A DNA stretch of 64,000 nt from Tenodera sinensis. Taxonomy: Eukaryota > Arthropoda > Insecta > Mantodea > Mantidae. Positions 47,268 to 58,572 of this stretch are shown here, piece after piece. Each line of letters begins with the position of its first letter. The stretch's first letter is position 1. Below the pieces are notes generated by a model. It searched no databases, was not told the origin of the DNA, and was given only the letters and a program-made list of their open reading frames with translations. The position numbers and the translations under genes are program-made. The stretch lies in NCBI GenBank assembly GCA_030765045.1, contig CM060963.1, forward strand, positions 113,727,735 through 113,791,734, given 5' to 3'.

Positions 47268-47990
47268 ATATTCCTCGTGGAAGAATTAAAAATTTCAAAC
47301 CCTTTTGGAGCTCCCAGTTAGAAGAACTGAAAAACCAAAGGAATATAGCTAGAAATACAGCTGAACAAACAAAAAACATATCAGATACACAAATATGGCG
47401 AAAGAAATGTGCCTCACTAAAAAAAGAAATTAATACTGCTAAAAGGAATCACTTTAATAATTTCTTAGAAAAATGGATTATAGGACAGATGGTAACAAAG
47501 CTCATAAGTTCATAAAAAATGTCAAGGACAGGAAAGAAAACAACAGCACACCTATCATACACAACAAACAAACTCACAGCTGCATGACCAACCAGATCAT
47601 ATGAACAAAAATTTCTGTAAAGTCATCCTAGAAACCGCAAAAAAAACATATTCCTCGTGGAAGAATTAAAAATTTCAAACCCTTTTGGAACTCTCAGTTA
47701 GAAGAACTGAAAAAGCAAAGGAATATAGTTAGAAATACAGCTGAACAAACACAAAACATATCGGATACACAAATATGGCAGAAGAAATGTGCCTCACTAA
47801 AAAAAGAAACTAATACTGCTAAAAGGAATCACTTTAATAATTTCTTAGAAAAAATGGATTATAGGACAGATGGTAACAAAGCTCATAAGTTCATAAAAAA
47901 TGTCAAGGACAGGAAAGAAAACAACAGCACACCTATCATACAGAACAATAAAATATTAGTAAATGATACAGTCATAGCCAAAACATTCAA
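47142..47990 (+). repeat. 425-bp tandem duplication inside the LINE, with A55 expansion
   Basis: Sequence from 47142 repeats from 47567 with offset 425 outside the A-run (for example CTCACAGCTGCATGACCAACC in both). Copy 1 has 55 consecutive A at 47212-47266 where copy 2 has eight at 47639-47646. The copies otherwise differ by few bases, so the duplication is young relative to the element. Confidence 0.85.
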
Positions 47991-49612
47991 TAAATATTAT
48001 GCTAATTCACATAAAGTAACAAGAAATAATAAAAAGGAACGTAAAGAATTTAAGAAAGATTTGAAACAAGAAAGAGAATGTGATCCTAACACTCAGTGCA
48101 ATATCTTTTTTAAAAATTTGAATATGCAAGAACTGAACATTGCAATAAATAATATAAAAAACAAAAAGTCTCCTGGACCAGATCACATACGTCCAGAGTT
48201 CATAAAAAACCTTGGAAAAACAGCAAAACAACAGCTACTGAAACTCTACAATCTATCTTGGAAAACCACTGTACCTGCTGAATGGCGAAAAGCAATAATT
48301 GTCCCACTCTTGAAGAAAGACAAAACAGCATCAGAAATAAAAAAATTATAGACCAATAGCTCTTACTACCATAATAGCAAAAGTAATGGAAAGAATGGTG
48401 TCAAACAGGTTAAATTGGTTTCTAGAATCATAAAATTTAATATCCCCATGTCAAGCTGGATTCAGAGAGTTCCACTCTACAAATGAGCAAGTCTTACTTC
48501 TCAGTCAAGAAATCAAAGACTCCTTCAATAGAAAAGAAGATAATTTATCAGTTTTTATTGATTTCCGAAGTTCATATGATTCTATATGCAGAACAAAACT
48601 ACTAAAGAAAATAAAAAAAATAGGGATACGAGGTCCAATGTTTTCATGGCTATGTCATTTCCTAACACAACGCTTTATTGCAACCAGATATGGAAGAAAT
48701 ATATCTAAATACAAACAAGTACACCATGGCTTACCACAAGGCGCAGTGCTCAGTACAGCACTTTTTAATGTATTTATTAACGATCTGCCACAACAAATAC
48801 AAGAATCAGGTGTGAAGTGTGCACTATTTGCTGATGACTTAGTAATGTGGACTTCAAACCCAAAAAGGAAAAGTACAAAACTAGAACAAACCATGCAACA
48901 ATCCTTAACCAACTTACAAAGGTGGACCAAAGAAAATTTAATGACTGTTAATACAACAAAATCAAACTACCAAATCTTTTCACTAAGAAAAAAACCACTA
49001 AAAATAAAACTAAAGTTTGAGGGTCAACTATTACCAGAAACAAAGGAAGCAAAGTATTTAGGAGTTACATTTGATACCAAACTTACATGGACCAAACAAA
49101 TAGAAAATGTAATACAAAGAGCAGAGAGGTGTCTTTCACTGTTAAAACGTCTAACAGGAATGAAGTGGGGATGTTCCAGAGCAACTCTTAACACAACATA
49201 CAATGTATATATAAAGCCATTATTTACTTATTGCAGCGAAGTTCTTGTAACAGCAAACACAAAAAAAATTAAAATCTTTCAAAACCAAAGTCTGAGATTA
49301 ATTACAGGTGCTATGAAAACCACACCTATAGCAGCTATGGAAATACTAACCAACCAATGCCCCATTGAATATGAAATAGAAAAAGCAGCTCTTATTCAAT
49401 ACGAAAAGTTGATCAGACTCCCATTCAATACATGGCACAAGAGAAATTTTACACATACACTAAAGACTCAGGAGAGCTTTCTTTCCAAAATTCAAGACAT
49501 CAAGAAGAATGTACAACTTCCTAATTCAAAGGAAAACTTCATATCTAAAGTCAATCCGACACATACATTAGACATCACATACTATTTACACCTGACAGAA
49601 AAAGTTAGGTAA
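47854..49612 (+). pseudogene. LINE reverse transcriptase, broken
   Basis: Frame 47854-48351 has NKKSPGPDHIRPEF and VPAEWRKAIIVPLLKK, and frame 48638-49612 has HHGLPQGAVLSTALFNVFIN and the catalytic ALFADDLVMW. Between them (48352-48637) the QAGFRE and SVFIDF blocks are present but contain stops. Downstream is the thumb and YCSEVL region. FADD is intact, but at least two breaks prevent one protein. Confidence 0.88.
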
Positions 49613-49683
49613 AGAGATACTCCAACTAGTGTTCTAAAATTACTGGCATTAGAGACAATCCATACTAGATTTCCAGAACACGA

Positions 49684-50223
49684 TGGCTCCATATTTATAC
49701 TGATGGATCATTGATATCAAACCAAGATGGAGCAGGTGCTGGAGTCACATGTCACCTCTTTTCCTATTACAAATCTTTAAGTTATGGAACTACTAACTTT
49801 GTTGGAGAAACTGAAGTAATTCGAATGGCCCTACAAAATCTTTCGTACAGAATTTCACATTTTCAGCAAGCAGTTATTCTCTCAGATTCCAGGGCAGCAA
49901 TTATAGCAATTACTTCCAAGTTGTCACCAAAAAACCAAACAATTATAGAATGTTGGAAAATCCTTACCCATCTAACAGCACTTCAAATACACCAATGGAT
50001 ACCAGCTCACTGTGGACTGAGTAGTAATGAGAAAGCCGATTTTCTTGCAAAAAAGGGTACCGGCAATGTGCAGAAATCAATAGTTAATTTACCATTTTAT
50101 GCAGCTAAAAGATTAGTCAACTCTGAATTCAAAAAAATTATTGCAAAATATTACTATGAAAAATCAAAGAATAAAAGATGGGAACTACCAAACATTCAAA
50201 CAGTAATTCCTGAGTATCCTTGA
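49684..50223 (+). pseudogene. LINE RNase H domain
   Basis: Reads HIYTDGS, then VGETEVIRMAL, VILSDSRAA and IHQWIPAHCGLSSNEKAD, giving the D, E, D, D residues of RNase H. The frame ends at 50221. The C-terminal cysteine motif GHDYLAKHLNRIGI, CPLCDLQEEMD follows in another frame to about 50455. RNase H in a LINE points to the I/R1-type groups. Confidence 0.85.
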
Positions 50224-50990
50224 AAAACAGCAATTGCAACCTTCAGGTTGATTACAGGACATGATTATCTGGCAAAACATTTAAACAGAATTGGGATATA
50301 TTCTTCACCACTCTGTCCTCTATGTGATCTGCAAGAGGAAATGGATTGAGACCACCTTCAAATATGCCCGGCCACTTCTAGTGCCCCATCCATCAGTGAA
50401 AAATATTGGAGAGCAAGAGGATTAATGACTTCATTGTCAGAAATCCAGCATTAGCTAACAACAACAACATATATCGTGTAGCTAAAGCATGAGTAAAAAT
50501 AAAATCCATATACTACAAGAAAACCTTGGAAGCAAATATTCTCTAATATTGAAGTGGAAGATGCTTCTGCATTAAAAGATGCATCAGCTATGAAATTGTT
50601 GACAGTGAGAATGAAGATGATGACCAGGCACTGCCAGCTATAGAGGACACAACTTATTGGGATACCCAAAAAACAACTGTGACATTTTCCCCCATTATGG
50701 TGTGGTCTGGTTACAGTTGGTGATATTCCATCTGTTAGGTTGTGTAAGTACTGCCAACTATTCATAAAATATAACCATGATAAATCTAAGGTAATGCTTG
50801 GTGTTATTGCATCTGTTATGTTGCCAGAGAAGCCAACCGAGAGATTTTAAAACAAGATTCTATTAAGAACCTGTATTAATTAATTAATCTGTGGGCACGA
50901 TTGTATTGTTTGTGTTTGCACGATTTTGTCTTGAATTGTTTGAAAGCAGTATACTGTTGTTATTCTTGTGTTTGCAACACAGTAGTGCAT

Positions 50991-50993
<3 letters not shown>

Positions 50994-51063
<70 letters not shown>
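50994..51063. repeat. (TA)n microsatellite
   Basis: About 35 uninterrupted TA units. Open frames that cross it on both strands are artefacts of the repeat. Confidence 0.97.
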
Positions 51064-51065
<2 letters not shown>

Positions 51066-51721
51066 CGATATTTAGCATTCGGAAGTGATTTTATCCGAAA
51101 ATGTTATTGATTTGCCAAAGATGAGTAGGTTTATGCTTTGTGTGGTAACAATGTTCAAGCATAATATTGTTTGAAAGCATGTTACTTTAATCCTGTGATA
51201 TTTGAGGTTAGAAATAATGGTTTTATTATGTAGGTTGGCAGTACTGCTTTTTGACATAATTTCGCCTGTAGTTTAGTTAAGTCGGCCATACTGAATTTTT
51301 GGGAAGTGCCAATAAGCTGTTTCCCCTATAATTAGCTTTCAACAGCCAAAGAAATTTTGATTAATACACAGAATGATGGTTTACACAAATCTGATGATGA
51401 TAGTCCAACCATCTCAGAAGAGCATTTCCATTATTCAGCAGCTCTTAACTGGACAGAAATTTGCTAGATATCTCAAACAGCAAGATGATTTCTTTGCTGT
51501 CTAACAAATTAATTATACTTCATAAATTAAGAAGTATGATATGAAAAAAAAATGTAATTCTTCAAAACAGAGGCTCATTAAAGACTTTTTTCAATACAAT
51601 TTGAAAGATCTTACTTGTGTGTTTCTGTGTGAATAGAGCAGAATACATATGTAAAATTTTGTGATGTGAATTTTGTGAATAAACAGCATATTTTTGGTGG
51701 CAAGTACTACAACATTGTTAA

Positions 51722-52130
51722 AAGCCAGCCTCTGTGATAAAGGGGTAGTGGGATTCGTGGTGGACGAAGTGGCGCTGGGGCGGGTTTCCTCCGGGTTCTC
51801 CAGTTCCCCCGCCATCTCATTCCACCGGGGCTCCATCTTCATTCCATGTATCACCAGTGTCACTACCTGCGGTGCCGCAGTAGTAAAAGCGGGCATTAAA
51901 CACTACAAAAAAAAAGGGGGGGGGTAGTGTGTGTGCCTCACATTAAAAAAATCCTGAGTCCTGAGCTCTTTTCCGAGGTTTTCCCTTATTCTGAAATGTC
52001 GAATGTCAGGTAACCTTCAGCTCCATGAAACCAGACCTTATTTGAGCATCATTGCACCCTGACATTCATTCATTATTGATAAGACCTACTATGCTAAAGG
52101 ACATTAAACTTAAAAAATAAAATTGTTAAA
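51722..52130 (+). repeat. SINE family 3, split by a SINE 1 copy
   Basis: The head CAGCCTCTGTGATAAAGGGG resumes after the insertion as GGGGTAGTGTGTGTGCCTCA. The body (CTTTTCCGAGGTTTTCCCTTA) ends GGACATTAAACTTAAAA with an A-rich tail. The tRNA-like A-box region is the insertion point for the SINE at 51751-51920. Confidence 0.65.
51751..51920 (+). repeat. SINE family 1, copy 3, head missing
   Basis: Matches the body of the copy at 10946 from ATTCGTGGTGGACGAAG to ATTAAACACTACAAAAAA but lacks the tRNA-like head, so it is 5'-truncated. GGGGTAGTG repeats at 51742-51750 and 51921-51929 as a 9-bp target duplication. It lies within SINE family 3. Confidence 0.85.
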
Positions 52131-52473
52131 CTGACATACAAAATGGATCAACAACAGATGCTTGCTCTGTGGATTGTGCTGATGGAGATATCTTCTACAA
52201 AATGGTCAGTTAAAACAAGGAACTTTTGCATTGTAATGTGTGACTGTAGGTATTAATATACATACTTCACATTAGTACATGCTATAGGGGCTAAGGTGAT
52301 TTTTAGATTAACCATTGTTTTGCTTTATGCAAAGAACTATTCCACTTCATTACCACGAATAACCAAGAGTCTACACATTTGTACTTTGTTTATTTAATAT
52401 TTTTAGCTACGAATTCAAGAAACTTTGAAACACAAGTCTATCTCAATCTTTCTGTGTAGATGTATATGCAGTA

Positions 52474-53728
52474 AACGAGGGCTGTTCTATAAAGAATGAT
52501 CTTTTTTTTTTAAACAACATACCTTTACTCATATTCATAATTTTGATGGTCCCTTTCTTTGGCTGTGACGCATCTGTGTTTCTCCCAATCTGCAAAAACA
52601 TACCAGAAACCAGTTTTCGAAAGACCTTCACGATTATCTCCACAGCCTTCACTACTGTTTCTGATGCTGGATAATACGTACCATGAAGGTGTTTTGTCAT
52701 GTTAGGGAACAGGTAAAAGTCAGACAAGGCTAAATTCGGACTATAGGAAGGGTAGGGATATACTTCACAATGATTTTTGGAAAATATTCATCAACATTTG
52801 CAATATGCAGCTGTGCATTATTGTGGTGCAGCAACCAGTGGTATGGACTTGGAATGTTTTCAGGACATCCCTGTAGCATTGTCCGGTTATTGGTGTGTAT
52901 GCAGGTACAACATGCTGATAATCATTCCATGAATATCAAAAAAATGAGATGACCATAACTTTCCCAGCAGTTTTGCTTTTAGGTGGGTTGTTGATGAAGG
53001 AGATTTTCACACTGAAATGAGCTTTGCTGTTTGCTCTCAGGATCAAAATAATGTAGCCAAATTTCATAAGGAGTAATTATCTTTGAAAGAAACTCTGAAT
53101 CTTACTCTAATATCAGCTTGAACTACATGCAAACCTGCATTCAAAAGTTTCTTTTGTTCGGGAATGAGCAGTCTTGGAACCCACCATGCACAAGGATCTT
53201 TCACATATAAATTTTCTGTCACCAGCGTGTGGGTGCTACCCAATGAGATTTTCAATATTTCAGAAAGCGTAAGGTTGTTCATTGATCCTCTCTCACAATG
53301 ACAGCAGTGGTGCTGATGTTTCCTTTTCTAGGAACAGTAACTGGAGCACTGGGTCCACCTTCCTTTGAAATTGTCTCCCCTCTTTAGATAATTTAAACTA
53401 TCTTTGAGCTGTGCTGTAGGGAAGAACAGACTGTCTACAGGCCTCCTGTAAAATAATATAGGCCTCAGCTAAATATTTGTTGAGATGAAAGCAGAATTCA
53501 AAACTTCATGTTGTTCATTGTATGTCACCTCCATTTTTGTGGTAGGTGATACTGAACATGTTTCAGTTTGCCCACCTCTCACAGGCTGGAACCAGGAGTG
53601 CCAGCAAAGAAATTAGTGCAGATTGTTTGTTATACATTAAGCTAACAGAATATCAAAGATTAAATTCTAGTGCAAGAAATTAATGACAATGAAAAATTAT
53701 AATCATTCTTTATTGAACGGTCCTCGTA
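52474..53728 (-). mobile_element. Degenerate mariner element with terminal repeats
   Basis: Left end AACGAGGGCTGTTCTATAAAG and reversed right end ACGAGGACCGTTCAATAAAG match, with TA nearby. Minus-strand pieces include ILKISLGSTHTLVTENL and WVPRLLIPEQKK (53064-53282) and SDFYLFPNMTKHLHG (52443-52727). These are the middle and C-terminal blocks of a mariner transposase. The remainder is broken. The right end stops only 54 bp from the exon at 53783. Confidence 0.78.
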
Positions 53729-53782
53729 ATTAAGCTATTAGAACAAAGAGCAAATCGTTTATAAGAAACAAAGGAAACTTAC

Positions 53783-53882
53783 CATTTTCAGGAGATATAA
53801 ACCCATGCCTTATGAGAAAGTCTATCACAACAGGACAGCTTGTTGTTTTAAACTCTGAAGAAAATACTTTCTCCAATGCATC
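53783..53882 (-). CDS. Internal coding exon of the unrecognised spliced gene
   Basis: 100 bp on the minus strand, from acceptor TTTAATTTATAG to donor AATG/GTAAGTTT. In phase 0 it reads DALEKVFSSEFKTTSCPVVI then DFLIRHGFISPEN and ends one base into a codon, which the next exon (39753-39821) completes as Glu. Both splice sites are good and the composition is protein-like. Upstream exons must lie beyond this point, possibly outside the window. Function unknown; I could not match it to a family from memory. Confidence 0.72.
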
Positions 53883-54435
53883 CTATAAATTAAAGGCAGA
53901 GATAAATATTAGGCATAACACATATATAGGACTGATGAAAAAATGGATATAATATAAGTTTAAAAGCTTTTCTTTCACATTTCCAGAACCTCAACTTAAA
54001 CTTTGCTAGTTCAAACAAGATCAGCACTAAACATTTTTGAAAGAAAACAGAATATTTTCTTCACAGTATTTCAGAACACATGCAACGTTTGCCACCTTCC
54101 AGAAGAATATGTTACAGTAGGTACAGAAAGCAAGATGAACTCCAGATGCTAGAAGCCTGGTTAAATTACTATTAAGCCCTGCTTAATTTTCATAAGCAGT
54201 AAGGCATTCACAACTGTGAATTTTAACATTTAACTCAAATCAATGCAATTCCTTTTTTTATAATTGTTAAACATAATTTGTTTTAGAATTCAACAATAAT
54301 TGTAATAAACTATCACAGTCTTATTTTGTTTTATTGCATATAAATGGTTCCTTATTCTATGTATGTACAACCTAAGATAAAATAAATGAGCAACAGCCAG
54401 AGACAGTCAATTCGGAAAACACTGGAAGCATTTGC
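53883..54435. other. No feature recognised
   Basis: AT-rich sequence upstream of the 53783-53882 exon, presumably intron. Confidence 0.35.
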
Positions 54436-56110
54436 CAATGCTGCCAAGCTCTATGCTTGCAATTGTTTTAAGAAGTTTAACACTGCATTTCAGAGAAACT
54501 ATTTGCTCTATAAGTGTGAAATTTGGTACACATATAAATCAATGCTTTCTAATTATATGGACTTTTCTATATTACATAGATATGTTGATTTATATTTTTA
54601 AAATAATTATAATGAATATATTATTGTTTCACCCATTTTTTTAAAAAGAAAAATTTCCAGCATCCACGATTTTAACAATGAAGTTATAAGAAAAAGTCAT
54701 TATCACCACAAATAACCCAGAAATGAGTGGTAAAAGTTTCATTACTCTAGAATAAGTGGTTCCTGAGAAAATGGGACAAATGTATGCAGACAAATATGTT
54801 TGAGAAAAACCACAAAGTTAGGGGAAGTTGTAAGCTCTATACTTGCAATGTCAATTTTAAGAAGTTTAACTCCACTTTTCAGAGAAACTATTTACTCTAG
54901 AAGTATGAAATTCTTTTTCTTCTTCGCTTCATGGCATAGGCAGTCAAGTGCCTATTCTGCCTTCAAAGCACTCTAGCCATAGTTTCCTGGGTCTGCCCAC
55001 TGATCTCCTACCTTTAAGATAACAATGCATTATTTGTTTAGGAAATCTGGTATCTGGCATTCTTTCAACATGTTCCTTCCACTTTTGTTTGTAATCTTTT
55101 AGCCTGTCACTTATATTAAAAATTCCTAATTCTTCTATTATACTTTCATTTGTTATTAGGTCTCTCTTCGTACATGCCTTCACACTTAAGAATTTCATTT
55201 CTGAGGCCTGTATTTTACTCTGTTGCTGTTTAGTTAATGTCCAAGTTTCACTTCCATATGCTAATATAGGTGCAGCCATAACTTTACAAAACTTTAATTT
55301 TATTTCTTTATGTACTTTGTTTCTGAACATCCTATTTATTGTTCCATACACTCTTTAAAATTTGGATACTTTATTGTCCACGTCATATTCCTTGTCATAA
55401 CTAACATCAGTTTCCAGGTAGTTACAATGGATCACCTATTCTATGCAACGGTTACTTACAACTATCTTTGTTCTAATGTGTTCTTTCCCAATGAATGCCA
55501 TTACCTTTGTTTTTATAAAAGAAATTTTCATATTATATTGTTCACATAGATCATTAAGTTTAAAAATAGATTTTTGCAGGGCAGACTCACTATTTTGTAT
55601 GACAACCAAATCGTTAGCAAACAATAAAATATTTAAAAAGCTGTTGTTTGAAATTTTAAAACCTATGTTCACCAGTTGCTTCAATTTGCTCACTAGATCA
55701 ATATAAATCCTAAAAAGAGTAGGTGATAAAGTACATCCTTGTCTGACACCCTGATTAGAAAGAATTTTTGCAGAAATTTTACCATTGGTCCTCAGATTTA
55801 TTTTTGTTTGAAAGTAGAAACATTGTATCATTCTTATAAGTTGTTGTGGGTATCCTTTTTCTTCCAATATTTGCCACATTTTGCATCAATTTACTCTATT
55901 GAAATCAATAAACCCCATATGCATTACTTTAAATTCTCTATGTTTTTCAATAAGCTGCAAATATTTTACAGGCAGTATCCAGTAAACATATTCCTCTGTA
56001 GTTGCTACACAGTATGAAATTTTGTACACATATAAATCAGTGCCTTTTTAAACATACTGAATTTTTATATCACATATTATTTCCATATTTTTTTCCAAAA
56101 AAAAAATTTT
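54436..56110. repeat. Repeated sequence in two copies, the second split by a LINE
   Basis: 54446-54610 (AAGCTCTATGCTTGCAAT, then TTTCAGAGAAACTATTTGCT) is repeated at 54829-54912, continuing at 56011-56110 after the LINE (GTACACATATAAATCA). No coding content. The function or element type is unknown. Confidence 0.65.
54913..56010 (-). mobile_element. 5'-truncated RTE-like LINE, inactive RT
   Basis: AGTATGAAATT flanks it at 54902-54912 and 56011-56021. Minus frames 55436-55879 (GVRQGCTLSPTLFRIYIDL then LLFANDLVVIQNS) and 54944-55351 (LAYGSETWTLTKQQQSKIQA, RRSVGRPRKLW) give the RT palm, thumb and C-terminus of an RTE-type element. The catalytic FADD reads FAND, replacing a metal-binding Asp. A frameshift separates the parts, and the 3' tail is AAG-rich. 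Confidence 0.85.
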
Positions 56111-56294
56111 ACGAATATATAATTTTTTTTTCATATCCATTCTTGGACAGCTAAATTTATTTTTAAGACACTTCTGGCAAGTTTTTAGGGCTTAAAAGAC
56201 TAGATTATTATAAAATAGGGGTTAAACGTGCAAAATCAGCAAACAACACAAAATTGATATTTTTGACCCAAACCAGCTTACAACCTCCCATTAA

Positions 56295-57088
56295 CCCTAG
56301 AACGCTAAGCCTCGTTATTTTTATGACGCACGATTGGCAATCCTGCTTTTACTCCTATAGTTTTCGCGCCACAATTATTTCCTTTTCAGTAGCTTCCTAG
56401 CTTTTGAAGAGCTTGGTCAGTGGGTGTGCATTGTCGAAATCGGGTGCAACAGTGCATTGTTAGTAGGTGCTTTGTCGTAAATTTTACGACGATTAGTGTT
56501 CACGTATCCAGAATTTCATAAGGAAGCAGATTTATTTTTGTAATAATATGAATTCAGGAAAGCAGGACGTGTATTAACAATTCAGGAAAGCAGTTGAATC
56601 ATTGCTGTCAATCGTTTCAGATGAGTATTCTGCGTGCAGACGACCCAAATTTTGGAAAAAAAGATTATGGCAATGCTTCTTGAAGAAGATAGCAGCCCCC
56701 AGATTGATTTTAGCTTTGACGAAGAAATCGATAATGTGGAGTCTGATGATGTAATAATGACTGATACAGATGGTGAAGATATGGCACGACGAAATATTGA
56801 TATGTGTATGAGCAACGATGAAAATTCTCCTCTAACTAGGCAAAGAATGTCGCCATGGATACTGCAAAGAACATAGGGCAAATCTCTGCACAAATTGATG
56901 TAAGTGAGGCGAGATAGAACTGTCGTTGTTGTCTCATAACAGTTTAAATGAGTCAAGATAATATTTTATGAGGCAGGCATAAACATTTGTGAGATAATAG
57001 TAATGTATTTTGTAATAGAAATAAACAGTAGTAAATTTTACGAGGCTTAGTGTTTATGTACTGTAGGAATAGGGTTAGTGTTCCAGGG
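56295..57088 (+). mobile_element. Internally deleted piggyBac-type transposon
   Basis: TTAA at 56291-56294 and 57089-57092 flanks ends CCCTAGAACGCTAAGCC and, reversed, CCCTGGAACACTAACCC, the typical piggyBac arrangement. A + frame at 56634-56876 holds an acidic segment (MAMLLEEDSSPQIDFSFDEE) resembling the N-terminus of piggyBac transposases; the catalytic domain is absent. The right end carries a second inner copy of the terminus, GAGGCTTAGTGTT (57043-57055), about 30 bp inside the outer end. Confidence 0.85.
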
Positions 57089-57139
57089 TTAAATGGAACA
57101 ATCATTCATGACAACTTGATTTTGTTAATTGAATGTTTA

Positions 57140-57142
57140 TTA

Positions 57143-57205
<63 letters not shown>
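57140..57205. repeat. (ATT)n microsatellite
   Basis: About 21 uninterrupted ATT units. Confidence 0.97.
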
Positions 57206-58050
57206 GTTTAATCTTTTGCCAATTTGTGGAAATTATCATTATTAGTAACATTGTTTTAATATTTCTATCATGTTTATGTAATTAATAATTATTTTATATT
57301 ATACCATATACGAGGAAATTTAAAATATAAATTGTTATTTATGGCATGACTGAAATCATCTTCAAATCGTGTATATGTGACAAGGATGCATGATGTCATC
57401 GAAATAAATCTGATGAAACAAAAACAAATCATTTTCGATAGCTCACCGAAAAATCATAAATTGTACTGTATTGTTTTCTAGCAAGTTAGAAACATTTATA
57501 AAAGTGAACAAATATTGTAACAAAGTAAAATTAATAAAAAAGTGTGCAGCAAAAGAAATTTGGGAGTTTAATTTGAAATGTTAAGTTTATGCTTTATTCC
57601 CTGATCACCACCTGAGAAGAGATAAGTTCTCACGCTCATCTTTGTAAAAAATGACTGCACCAGAGCATGGTAGCTGAGTGGTGAAACACATAATATGTCT
57701 AGTAACTGTACCAACCTGGGTTTGAATCCTTGAGGTATGTCTTTCTTATTATTTAAATTTGTTAAATATATGACAGTGTTGTATGTTTTCCATGTATAAG
57801 ATATACATCAATTTTAAGGCATTCATGCACAAAAACACATACAAATTACTCAAATGTATTATAAATATTTAGAGACATATTACTAGTCTTTTCATTTAAA
57901 AATAAATGGCATATAAGTAAGAATTTTAAAGTGAGAAACTAAACCAAATGTTTAGTTGCCTTAATATTGGATGTACTAGCTTGATCATGCATACTAACAC
58001 CATTTACTATCTATGATCATTAATCATATAAAATGAAGACTGCCTGAGCG
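57206..58050. other. Mostly unannotated, with a weak tRNA-like patch
   Basis: 57668-57740 has GGTAGCTGAGTGGTGAAAC and GGTTTGAATCC, spaced like A and B boxes but without a credible cloverleaf. It may be an old SINE head. Otherwise AT-rich with no gene. Confidence 0.4.
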
Positions 58051-58572
58051 GCTCAGTGAATGTGTGGGGGAAGATGTCAGGTGAGCCAAAGTTAAGTTCA
58101 TCAAGTGTTGTTTCAACACCGAGAGGAAGTATAATGCAAGTAGGAGACATTAGTGTGCACAGTGAATATGGTGCTGCAGTTGGAGAGGTGCAACAGGAAA
58201 TACTGGTTGATGAATCTAAAATTATTAGTGGGAGAGTGCTTAGAAGCAAAAGCAGGTTTCATGCATTTAGATTCCGTTCTAGATCATAATAGGAAGAGGA
58301 CGAAAGAGAGATGGCTGTGAGGCTGGCTTTCCGGAATTGTGAGGGATTAAAGGGAGAACTTTTAAGGACATTTTGAATAAGTCCATTTGTTAGCATTAGT
58401 TGAAACCTGGTTGAATCAGAATGGCAGTATTGGGTTGCCTGGATACAATTTTATTGGGAAACATGGGTTAAGGAAGAATATTGAAGGTCGAGTTTCCGAA
58501 GGCATAGGCCTACTGATTAGAAATAATTTGGCAAATAAAGTGTGAGAAAGGAATTCAGAAATTAGTGAGGTT

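Larger units (their letters stand above)
45913..50466 (+). mobile_element. I/R1-like LINE with target duplication
   Basis: ACATATATCGTGT occurs at 45900-45912 and 50467-50479, so the element spans about 4.55 kb and ends in a CAA-repeat tail. It encodes APE endonuclease, reverse transcriptase, RNase H and a C-terminal cysteine motif in order, all on +. No ORF1 is recognisable in the first 470 bp, so that part may be deleted. Frameshifts divide the ORF, and a 425-bp tandem duplication lies at 47142-47990. Confidence 0.85.
39822..53782 (-). other. Intron of the spliced gene
   Basis: A 14-kb intron, the most densely invaded part of the window. Unassigned parts are 39822-40200, 41965-42149, 45241-45667, 50480-50993, 51064-51721 and 52131-52473, where I see no genes. 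Confidence 0.55.

Noticed and set aside
50884..51088. Open frames on both strands rich in Ile/Tyr
   Set aside because: Artefact of the TA microsatellite.
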